From the NCBI RefSeq assembly GCF_030704535.1, contig NC_081819.1:22416001-22480000 (forward strand): a stretch of 64,000 bases of DNA, written 5' to 3'. The notes beneath the pieces are model-generated. The model saw nothing but the letters and a program-made list of their open reading frames with translations. It searched no databases and had not been told where the DNA came from. The translations under genes were made by a program, and so were the position numbers. Source of the stretch: Vitis vinifera (Eukaryota; Streptophyta; Magnoliopsida; Vitales; Vitaceae). The stretch's first letter is position 1; each line of letters opens with the position of its first letter. Below are positions 1-10,300 of this stretch, piece by piece.

Positions 1-196
1 AATGCAAATACAACGCATCTTTGTTCTATCAGCAACAACCTTTATGCAGCTGGGTTGCTGAAATCAATACCTATATACTGATGTAAATGGATAATATTTG
101 GCATTACCAATATAGAGAAGCACAATTTTAAGGTCGGAATAGTCTAATAATAAGTCATGGTCAACTAATAGGAGTCGGAGCAGTATTAATCCTTGC

Positions 197-3100
197 CTTA
201 CGAACTGATGTTATGGAAAGACCTTTGCTGACAAGTGTATCTGCTATCCAACCTCCAATGTTTGCAAACACAGCCATGGTCAACCATGGCAAAACACACA
301 ACAGCCCAGATTCTGTGAGATTGAACTTCAACACCTGAGAAAACATCAAAACAAATAATAAATAAATAAATGCTTAAATTAATAAAGACTCAAGTCCAGT
401 AACCAGATTACCTATTATATTGTATGTGTTCATTCAGTATTTTCCATATGTGATTTGAATGTTAACAATTATGGTCACATCCTAAGAAATTTGGTTAACT
501 TGCACTTTACAAAAATTGTCAAAGTAGAACAGTTTTTTTATTGTTTAAGCCTCAACAGATTGGTAACCCCAGAGGCTAGAACACTTGAATAGTATTCCAA
601 CTCTGGTTCAACTGTGATATTGCAAGAAACGAATTGGACGTTAAATGATTTTGAGTCCAGAGGCAAAAGACTGACTCAGCCATCATAGTTGTATTTTAAC
701 TTAGATTTCTACTGAGATGTGGTCGATCAAAGCTCAGATTCATTAGTTAAATGCAGAACTGAACTATTATTTAATTAGCAACCAAAAAAATTATTTTGAA
801 GCTAAAAAGGGAACTTGAAAACCTCATATGCATGGAGCAATAAAAACATAAAGTTTTTGGAGACAAAATACTGGTATCTATAAACTTTCCAGGAAAGAAA
901 TATGGAAATGAATATTTGACCAAAGTAGGACCAGTCCCGAAAAGTCTTAAATACCTGATTATAGTACGTAGGCATCCATGTTAGAAGAATAAAAGTTCCC
1001 CAGTTATGGCAGAAATGGGAGATTATGAGAGCCCAAACTGGTGCCTTCGACAAAATTAGTTTCCACGGAATGGATGAAACAGGTTCCTTTGATGTGCTGC
1101 CTCCTAAAATAACCCTTTTTTCCTCTTCACTAAGTTCTGGATCTTCTGCTGGTGAGCTATATGCCTGTGAAGCCAAACAAACTTTATGGTACCACTCAAA
1201 CAAAGAAAAGAGTGATATATGGCTGAGAATTCATGCCTCAAATGAGAATTGTACAGATGAATTTAGTCATACTACAAACCTGATGCAGTTTTCTTAATCA
1301 TGCTCAAAACTAAGATCATTTAGTTTCAAGAAGTATATGGTTGTCATGCATGAAGCAACGAAAATGCATGAGTGAAATTTTAATAAATTGCTGGGTTAGT
1401 AATTGTTTACATATGGATCGCAGAAAGAAAAGGTGTCAAGCAAAACTTATTTTGTCCTCAAATTGTATAACTTTAAATGTATGGGTGTGGGGCTGGCCTA
1501 CCAGATATTGTAGCTTAAAACAGGGAAAACATAAATGTGAGTTATGGAGGGACTGTCTTCAGTTTATTCCATTCTATGGGAGTGATATATGCAACTTAAA
1601 CTGTACATCAAATAGTTGCTACAAGAAGCAAAAACTTACTTTACTCAACCATAATGCAAACCAGATACTTCCAAGAGAGCCAAATGAGTAGAAAACAGAA
1701 GGCCATCCAAACTTTTGGATTAGAGCGGGAGAGACAGCTAACCCAGTGACTGAACCAAGATACATTCCACTATATACTAGTGCTAGTGATCTGCTTCTCT
1801 CTGAAACTGGAATCCACTTTGAAAGTATATTATTCATAGCAGGCATAGCAACACCCTGATAAGAAAATAGATGACTTTTAATCAATAACAGGATTCTCTG
1901 TATCAGTTTAAGAACAGTTGAAGTAGGAAACAAAATTCAATGTTACGAAAACAACATATTGGATTGAAAATGGTATAAGACAGTGAGAGTACCAAACCCT
2001 GTCAAAAGTAACTGAATTTTAAAAGTTCCCATCTCTTTGAAGTGGTATGACAGTCAGTATATGATTATTAGGTTAACTTATTTTGTCTTTTCCATTTCTT
2101 TCTGTTGTCCCTAACATCCATCTTGCAAAAGATCACTTGTTAAGCTGGCTCAACCGTTTTTCACAACAAAATGAATAAGTACTTAAAGAAAATACGAACA
2201 TATATCAACAACAAGGTGTAGTTTCATCATGTGTAGACACATGTGCAAAAAGAGTGTTCAGATTGACATATTGACATTATCAAATTCACTACCAAAACTG
2301 GTTTCTATACCCAAAATAAAAGTCGCCTAGAATTATGTCTAGATCCAATACACACACCCCAAATGATTTTTATCCAAGCTATTTCCTTCCAATCTAGTAA
2401 AGCGCAACAAAACCAAAAAGAAGTAAAAGAGGCCAACCTCTCCAATCCCCATAAAAGCACGCATTGTAAGTAAGAAAGGAAGTCCAATTCTTGCAGCAAT
2501 AGGTGTCAAAACTGTTGCCACTGACCACCAGATTACTCCGAAACCCAATACTAGCTTCCCACCAAGTTTATCCGCCCATATGCCTCCAAGAATCTATGTT
2601 CCAGAAAAAGATAGTGAAAGTAATGTTAGAAATAGAATGTAAAGGGAAGCAAATTTACCTCAGTTGGTTAGGTTGAAAAGATGTATTTGATTTGAAGAAC
2701 AAAACTAGTGCCAGTACTAAGTCAAATAGACAAAACAACAAAATTGTGTACATCAAATGTAGGAACTTGACCAACTACATGTCAATACACTTGAGAAGGA
2801 GATCCACAATAAATAGTTAATTCACTTTCATGTAATGCATAAATATGAGGGCATTCAACTCAAACCTGAGTGAGTAGATAGCCCCAGAAAAAGGAAGACT
2901 GAATTAGACCAACTGTTGCACTGTTCCAGTTAAACTCCTGTGACATTGGAAGAATCGCAATGCTCATGTTCACCTAAAATGAAACATATAGCTTAGTCAG
3001 CAGAAAGAGATAAGTAATGTAGGTTAGTTGCATTTAAGTGACTTAGCACATTGAAAAATCTTAAGTATTCATGATCATCTACAATAAAACATTTAGTTTA

Positions 3101-4806
3101 GTTTTATTTTGATTATTAATTGCTCATAATTCAATATAGGATGAGGCAACTTGGAACTACTTGAAAATGAACAATTCATAATGAAAAGGTAAGCCTGCTA
3201 TGATTAATTCACACAATAGGGATAAAGCCAGAAGATAACTCACACGGTCCATGTTGCATAATAGAAATGCAGCAAAACAAAGCAGGACAATAACCCAGCG
3301 CTTTGGAAACTGCTGCCACCATGGAGAAACACTCTGCAAATTTTCTTCTGCTAAAATGACTTCACCAGCCCCTTCTGAAGACTTTAATGAGTCCACATCA
3401 GCTCCCTTTATATCATACTCCTTGGATTTGTATGCTGAACGAGTTCTACCAAACCTAACATGCTCGGATGACTGGGACTGGCTGTCACTAATACCAAGCC
3501 TAGCCCGCTTACTTGGTTGAATCCAACTGCTAAGAGAGGGATTCGAAGAAAGATAGCATTTGCATATTCCTTGAATTCTTCTCCTAGGGTTGACACTCCA
3601 AAACTTGTCACTAGATTGAAGTGACATTGGAAGGCAACACACCCCTTCAACATGGAATGTTGCTATTGATGTCAGAGCTTTCCCATCTGGAGAACCGATA
3701 ACACGAAGACACGGAAAATGCGAATATCTAGATATTGAGTAGTTCTCCATTTGCATAAAAAGCCTTTTGTAGTTTTCCCTCACATGTCCGGCAACAGAAA
3801 AGCTCAAACGCCCTCCTTTGTTTTGTGCAGTAGCTGGCTCTGTTTGATACCCTTTTCCTGCCAATATCAGAAATTAAAAAAATAAATTCAGCTTAGGTGT
3901 CAAAATGCAGACACAAAACTATTGTCCATTCTAATTATAGATGACAAGCATTTTAAGATACTAAAAAACCATGTTGCAATATGAGAAAATTCCCTAAATT
4001 TCTTGAATAAGTCACTGATTTTGTAGCCCTTCTACTTATTTTATCAAAACCCTGATGAAGGCATCGTTCAATACCATGTATTGATTTTCCTCTAATAATC
4101 CCAGATCAAAATTTTCTCAAGCAAAGGGTAGTTCCCAATTCCCAAGTCACCATGATATTTGGCAGGTAAGTAAACAAAATAGCTTGAAAAATAAGATTCA
4201 ATGTTTTATTTTCTTTTTCCATTCAGTTTTCTCAGTAACCAAATCCAAGGCCACAAAAATAGAAATAAGAAATTAATAACAAATATAAATATTTATTATT
4301 CGAACAGATTTTTAGAAATAAATAGATAAATAAATAAAACTTAATGGAAAATTATGAAATTATGTGAACTTCAGGAATTTCAGTAGAAAACTCAAAATTC
4401 AATAATGCTGTCCATAACAGACGGATGAAATCAACTCAAAGATAACTAAAACTTTCAGCTCAATTTCACCGCTGCTTAACACTCAAAATAATATCCAATT
4501 ACCAAAAAGGAAAAAATAAAAATAAAAACGCAGACACATACATGAACCGTCCCCTGGATGTGAGAAAATCAAGGAGGAAACAAAATGAACCACCCCAATA
4601 GTGCGAAATCTGGACATGCATGCATTGAATTGCCAAAAGAAAACGAAGAAATGCACAAATGCAGCAAAAAGAAATTCCTGCTCGCGCAAGAAGAAAAGGT
4701 GAAAGCAAACACATTAAAAGCAGATAGTATAGAGACAGTGAACCGATATACCAGAGCCTATAAAGGAGCCGAAATTTCGGTTCGAAATTACGCCGCCGAT
4801 TGCCAT
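197..4806 (-). CDS. PHT4;4: Chloroplast anion/ascorbate transporter, PHT4;4 (ANTR) type, 3' end outside window
   Basis: Major-facilitator transporter of the plant PHT4 family. The Arabidopsis member PHT4;4 moves ascorbate/phosphate across the chloroplast envelope. Exons (minus strand): 4752-4806, 3244-3857, 2866-2973, 2438-2593, 1640-1855, 955-1164, 197-334. They give 499 residues in one unbroken frame, and the rest lies left of base 1. The start at 4806 is the ATG that joins in phase to exon 2. The N-terminus (MAIGGVISNRNFGSF) resembles the family's transit-peptide start, and about 200 residues precede the first membrane segment. Family signatures are visible: NMDRVNMSIAILPMSQEF, GFGVIWWSVATVLTP, and an AMNNILSKW loop with a nearby ERSRS stretch. 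All internal junctions after exon 1 are phase 0. The last visible exon ends AAG followed by GCAAG, so this intron appears to use a GC donor. The family assignment is strong; the transported substrate in this species is inferred. Confidence 0.93.
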
Positions 4807-5054
4807 TTATTTCGGTGATTTTAATTCGAACTCTGTGAACTGGAACTTCAAGCTTGAGCTATATCAGACCATTTCAGAGTTCAAAACTTCTCTCCCTCAG
4901 AGACTCTCTCTCCAGTTTTTCTCTCTCTATCGAAGAGGATAATTAGAGGTTTTTTTTCTTCATACGAATTTTCCAGGAAAATTTTTTTTTCTCGGAAAAG
5001 CGGGAAAATGCAAGTGGTCTTCATATACCCAAGAAAAGAGGGTCGAGAAGCTGA

Positions 5055-5378
5055 CACGTGGCGGTTCATCCTCGTGATGAAAGGTTCCGCTTTTGAAACC
5101 GACAAAATAATGAAAATACCCCTCCATGCAAGGGGAAATAACTCCACTTTTAGCTGGGTTGCTTCGTAAATAATAGTAAATATTAGAGACATATCGGGAA
5201 CTAAATGGACAAAATACGAACCGTTCTGTCAGAAACTCGTCTTATCCATCGTAAAAGCGACCGTACCGGAAAAGCTCACCGGAAAGTTATAAAAGCGATT
5301 TTTTTTGTTTTTTTAATCTAAAATATCCTTGCCATGGATTCGAATCATGCGTGGAATATTCTGGACCTTGCACGTGGC
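5055..5378. promoter_or_regulatory. Pair of G-boxes (CACGTGGC) upstream of the PHT4;4-type gene
   Basis: Two CACGTGGC motifs lie at 5055-5062 and 5371-5378, about 250 and 565 bases upstream of the transporter's ATG. CACGTG is the core bound by plant bZIP, bHLH and PIF factors, and ACGTGGC is an ABA-response core. A light-regulated plastid transporter is a plausible target. The motifs are seen directly; their function is inferred. Confidence 0.45.
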
Positions 5379-5837
5379 AAACGGCCTTTGTAACTCCTAC
5401 TCTCGAAACTGCCGTGTAAGAAGTTTTCGGTATGGATTTATCAAAAAGTTTTGCAAACTAAAAGAATAATAACATGATTTAATAAATATAGCAATAAAAA
5501 AATAATTTTATACCTTTATCTTTTAAGTCATAAGTGAAAAGACAGATTTTATCTTAATCTCAAATAGGCTTTTATTTGTGGTGAAATTATAATGTATATT
5601 TTTTAAATCTCTTAAATACTTTTTAAAAAATTATGACTTTTTTTTTCACATGTAATGAAGAGTAATTCAAGATAAATTCAACCTCATATATTATGTTTAT
5701 ACAAAATATTATATTAAAAATATCTTTTTTCATGGACCAACCAACTCGTGAAGTAATGAATTTGTCATTGACATCTCTCGTCATCTTAATTTCTTCAACA
5801 AGTTTTTTCTATTTAAAAAGTTTTTTTGGTTTAAGAT

Positions 5838-6108
5838 GGTATTTGTTTTTTTTATTTTTTGCTGAAAGCAATTTAGTTTTATAATTTAGGTTATTTGTTT
5901 TTCTACTTTTTCATGATTTATTATAAATTTTTTACTAAATAGAAAAAACCAAAATATGTAGTTTTTTCTAAATAGAAAAAATAACATATTGATTTTTTTT
6001 ACTTTTTAATACTTAATAGAAATAAAATACTATAAAAACAAATAACCTAATATTTAACACTATTAAGCATCAAGGTTCTATTTATAATTAAGTAAAAAAA
6101 CAAACACC
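5838..6108. mobile_element. MITE, family with GGTGTTTGTTTTTT-type inverted ends
   Basis: A non-coding element of about 270 bp. It starts GGTATTTGTTTTTTTT and ends AAAAAAACAAACACC, which are near-perfect inverted repeats. The interior has the family signature 'TTATTATAAATTTTTTACTAAATAG' as a degenerate block followed by A/T-rich runs. Related copies lie at about 12458-12998 and 15956-16195. No convincing target-site duplication was found. Confidence 0.6.
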
Positions 6109-7070
6109 ACCTAAATCTAGCCCCAATAAAAATGTGATTAAAAAAATCAAGATAAAGAAAAAAGAAATCAATGTGTTAAGTAAAGAAAGTTAGAAACTGT
6201 TCTTAAGAACAGTACTTAGCAAATATGATAACTTTTGTTTATAAAATAGTTTTTGACAATAATATTTTTTAAATTTGAAAATAAGTTAATTTTTGAGAAT
6301 AAATTTGAGGCCTATACCATATCTTTGTTTCTTGGAAAATGCAAAAATAAAAAATAATAATAAATAAATGAAAATGAAAAATAAATTTAAATTTAATATA
6401 AAAAAATTTGCATCATTTTTCAAATTTATTTCATTTATTTTTATTTTTATATTTTCATTTAATAACCTAAATTTTATCATACATTTTTTTTAACCGTCAC
6501 ACGAGAAAGTTTTTCTAGACCTCCCTTCAAGGTAACTCCGCAGAAACTACCTCCGCTCCCACCAATCAAACCTACAATGGCTTTTTTCTTCCCTAAAAAA
6601 TTAAAATAAACAATTAAAAACTGCAATTGAAATAATTTATCCAACATCACTGCACAACCCATCTTTTCCTCTTTTAAACTTAGAGGAGACTATCAAGTTT
6701 CCATTCATGGCAATCCTGCATTGTGGTGGCCCAGTGGGAAAGAGCCTGGCTGAGATTCAAGCCCACTTAAAATTTGAACCGGCCCAAGCACAAACATCTT
6801 TGATGGTGCAAAGCCCAATTTCCATAGGGCTTTAAGACTCTTAAATTTTTTTTAAAATCAACCACAGAAATCAGAAGACACTCTTCATAACTCTAAACTT
6901 GAATGTCCAAATAATATGAATAATCCAGATGAAAAATGATCAACAATTATCAATCATACTAAGGGAATTTCCATAGAAGTTGTAATTCTACATTAACCGA
7001 TATACCTCCCTCGTAATTTTTCTAAAACCCATACAATTCCAATGTGGCCTTCTTCTCCGATCCCAGCCTT

Positions 7071-9560
7071 TCACTTCTTGGCATTGTACATGGATTCCAC
7101 CTTGCCATCATTTCCTCCCAGCAACATGTACTTATCCTTTCTAGTCAGTCCAGTGCACTCAAACCCCAGCACTCCACCCAACACCTTTTGCACGTGATTC
7201 GCCACTTCTATGGCCGACTTCCCTCCGGCCTTACACGTCATCTCCTCCGGCAACCGATCCAGAAACGTTATCTCATAGGTGGGCCGAGGGTTCATGAAGT
7301 AAAAATAGGCGTCCCAGAACTTCACCCCTCGGACGGTGGTGCCGTGGAACATGTTCTGCTTCACGTTCACCGCCACCGGCACGATGCGGTCGCTGAGTTC
7401 CGCGAACAGTGCGCTAAACCGGAGGAGGTAGGGCTCGCGGCAGGTGGTCCCCTCTGGGCAGACCACGAGGTCGCCCTTCTGGAGAATGGAGGAGATGCGG
7501 GCAGCGTCGGCGGCGCGGTCGCGGGTGAGGGCGACGGCGGGGATGGGGGAGAGGAAGCGAGAGAGGCGGCTGACGCTGTAGGTGACGCAGGAGACCTTGC
7601 GGCGGAGGGCGATGGCGATGACGATGGGGTCCAAGGCGGTGCGGTGGTTGCAGACGTAGAGGTTGCCGGGGGAACCTGGGGAGGGGGGCGGAGGAGGGTT
7701 GCCTCGGATAACAAGGTTGATGCCCAGCATCGGGTAGGTGTAGCGGACGATGCGCTCTGGGAGGGGGAGGTTGAAGTAGACTCGGAAGATAGAGAGTGCA
7801 AACCCAAATGGAAGCCAGAGGTAGATGATGAGGGCCGTGAGTGGCGTGGGGGGTTGGACGAACCGACCATCGTGGAATATTATTGGGGTTTTCAGGCGGT
7901 TGGGTGGCACCGGCGTAGCTGATTTACTCGGAAGCACCATGTATCCCTCCTGTTCAAACTCCAAGTCGCAGAACCATCAGCAAGAGCATAGGGGTAATTT
8001 GGGAATTCAACACTAAAATAACATACAAGTGGATTCTCGACACATTACTAGAATTCTTTCTCAAAACAAACCAAATTATTCTAATCATCATAAATATTTC
8101 AAATAATTTTATACAGAAAACAGAAAAAATAATATCACAAAATTTTATATAAAATTAAGAATATTTATCATCTGGAAAAAAAAAATTATTTCTAAATTTC
8201 TCGATTTCTAGCTTGTATGTAATAAAAAAGGTAGAACAAAGAGGCCGTTCCAAATATGGAAGATGAGTAAAGGAAATGGCATCGAAGGAGCAAGGCTCGA
8301 GATTAGTTTGGAAAGAGCAATAAGTTTGTTGTCCTCCATGTGCCGCCAACGATTTTGCTGCCAGGTAGTTGAGGATGGTAAATGCAGTGATTCCCTCAGG
8401 GTCAAAGCTACAGGCTACACGGAGATCGACTTTACCGACTGTCACTTTTTCTGAATCTTTTGATTTATTCTTTTGCTAAATCAATCATAAAAAAAAAAAA
8501 AACTAAATTCAAGTCTCAGTGAAATGAATTCGTCTTTGATTTTGTAAGATGAAGTAGATAAGTGTGATGTCGTTCATAAAAGTAAAATAAAAAGTGTATA
8601 AATCTTGAAAAACGACCACAAAAATTTCCAAAAATGAATATGACTTTACTACCATTTTACTAAGTTAAATTTGGCTTAGATCGATTGAATAATGTGTAGA
8701 AGCAAAGCATATCTTGCAGGAAAATTACAAATCACTTCCACAATTGTAGAACATATTTTCAAAACTATGTAAATTCTAAAAATCGTTTTGGAGAGATGTT
8801 TGCTTCCATAGAAGCCATGCAAGAAATCAGTTACTCTTTCAAAACTATTTCATCAATGTTTGAAAAATCTAGAAGAATTTGTTGTTTCTTTTTTTTTTTT
8901 GTTAAGTAAATTAGATAAATAACAAACACTAACCTTGCAAATGGACATGAAATCATGATCAGACTCGCGGTCACCAATCCCGATATCAGGCAATTCATCA
9001 CCAAACTCCTTCAACAGCGCCAATCTCTTTCTGTCTCCAACCAACACCCCTGGCTTCTTCACGAAACCAGTGGCCTTCTTCGTCTTCGGATTCACCTCAA
9101 TCTCCGTCCCTAACACCTTCGTTCCGCCAAGAAAATCTCTCACGAACGGCTCAACCATCAACGTCGGGTTGGCCGTCACCACCACCTTCCGTTCGCACTT
9201 CTCGAACACCTCCCAGCTCTCTCGCCTCACGTCGTTGGCGTAGAACCGCGGCAGCACCGCCTGCGACGCGAGCTCGATGTCTCGGATCTTGAGGCCGGAA
9301 AATGAAATGAAGATGAGAATCTGAATTCCGATTTCTTCTGAGATGAAGAGGTAGGCAACGATCACTATAGGAAGAGAGAGCAGAAGGAAGAGACCGCGTA
9401 GGAGGCTGCCGGCTTCGACGGCGACAAGCATGAAGTAAGGGAAGGAGGAGCGAGAGACGAGGAGAGTGCCATCGAGGTCGGCCGCAATAGAGCGATGGTC
9501 GCCGCCGGCGTAGGTAGTGATGGAGGGAAATTTTCGGGCGCGTTTCGGTGGCGGAGACAT
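7071..9560 (-). CDS. GPAT4/8: Glycerol-3-phosphate 2-O-acyltransferase, GPAT4/GPAT8 clade (cutin synthesis)
   Basis: Two exons, 8934-9560 and 7071-7949, encode 501 residues, the usual length for land-plant GPAT4/6/8. In this clade the enzyme transfers an omega- or dicarboxylic acyl group to sn-2 of glycerol-3-phosphate, and its N-terminal phosphatase domain yields 2-monoacylglycerol for cutin, at the ER. Seen: the HAD motif DLDGT (D28, D30) and GDRESDHD (around D197/D201), so the phosphatase residues are intact. The acyltransferase box NHRTALDP starts at N310, [10 protein letters not shown] at about 373, and [10 protein letters not shown] lies downstream. Hydrophobic segments follow the HAD start and residue 240. 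The exon 1 donor is TGCAAG/GTTAGT and the acceptor ACAG/GAGGG, both phase 0. Exonic GC is far above the surroundings. The N-terminal wording and C-terminus (GGNDGKVES) fit GPAT4/8 better than GPAT6 or GPAT5/7. Confidence 0.95.
8200..8460. other. GC-richer island inside the GPAT intron, origin unknown
   Basis: The 984-bp GPAT intron (7950-8933) contains a patch that looks exon-like and is open for 96 codons on the minus strand (8155-8445, with the phrase [14 protein letters not shown]). It is not part of any GPAT known to me, and the flanking exons join in frame without it. It may be a captured gene fragment or chance. I do not recognise the product. Confidence 0.3.
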
Positions 9561-9829
9561 GTCTCGGCCGGTAGAACCGGATTCAGCCTTTCAGGCAGCA
9601 CAGTGGACAACGAAAAGAAACGATGGTGTTTGTGTTCAGTGGTGGAGAGGGAACGTTCGGTTTAAATGTGGTAGAGGAGGGGGACGAAATTACGAAATTA
9701 ATCCTAATTTTTTTTTTTTTCATTTTTACTTTATCCTATTAGATAAATGTTTCAAAACTAACTAAGAAAAACAATTGATATTATTTTTTAATAAATATAG
9801 GATTTATTAGTTTTTTGCAATTCGGAAAA

Positions 9830-10300
9830 AAAAAATTATTTAATACGCAATAAATTAAAGAATAGTCGGCGATAAGAAAATAATGTGAGGGATGCGTTGC
9901 AAATGGTAGGCCATTAAATTCCACACCTAATGTCGTACAAACAGCCCTTTCTCACCGGCAATTCCAGTGTGTGGCACCCCACCAAAATTGGGTGTGGATG
10001 AGATGAGCATCATGGGATGCCATGATTTCCATCTTGCTGTCAGCCATCGCATTTGTAGCTTGGATCCAACGGCTCCTATTTGGTGGGCAGATGGGTTGGC
10101 CATGCACACTACTGTACTATATTATATTCATCGAAGAAGACTGAGCTGTAATGTTCGGTGGTCCACCACACCATATCCCGGGGATCGCAGTTTCATGGTA
10201 TGCCCCAAGGACTTTAATATGAGCTCCAAATTAGAGTAAAACGACTGTGTTTTGATCTGGTCACATCCCAAAATGAATTCTTTGGTAGGGAGGTTGGAAA
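9830..10300. repeat. 3' flank conserved between the two duplicated PIP1 blocks (copy A)
   Basis: About 470 bp align closely, with small indels, to 19990-20475. No convincing open frame is shared, because the indels break all frames. It is either neutral duplicated flank or an undetected non-coding functional segment, lying 4.8 kb downstream of PIP1 A but only 1.3 kb downstream of PIP1 B. Confidence 0.7.

Larger units (their letters stand above)
4870..7070. other. Promoter/5' leader of the PHT4;4-type gene and A/T-rich intergenic DNA
   Basis: The first few hundred bases hold the transporter's pyrimidine-rich leader (CT runs near 4885-4935 on the minus strand) and the two G-boxes. Beyond about 5450 the sequence is strongly A/T-rich and contains one MITE (5838-6108). 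No coding sequence is seen in any frame. Confidence 0.6.

Noticed and set aside
3157-3864. Translation start at the TTG near 3864 for the PHT4;4-type gene
   Set aside because: The site is an intron acceptor (TTGGCAG/GAAAAG). An upstream exon with a proper ATG at 4806 joins in frame and supplies the family N-terminus.
7367-7922. Long open frames on both strands overlapping the GPAT second exon
   Set aside because: They are shadows of a GC-rich exon. Their products are low-complexity (Ser/Pro or Gly/Glu/Asp-rich), while the GPAT frame has all family motifs.
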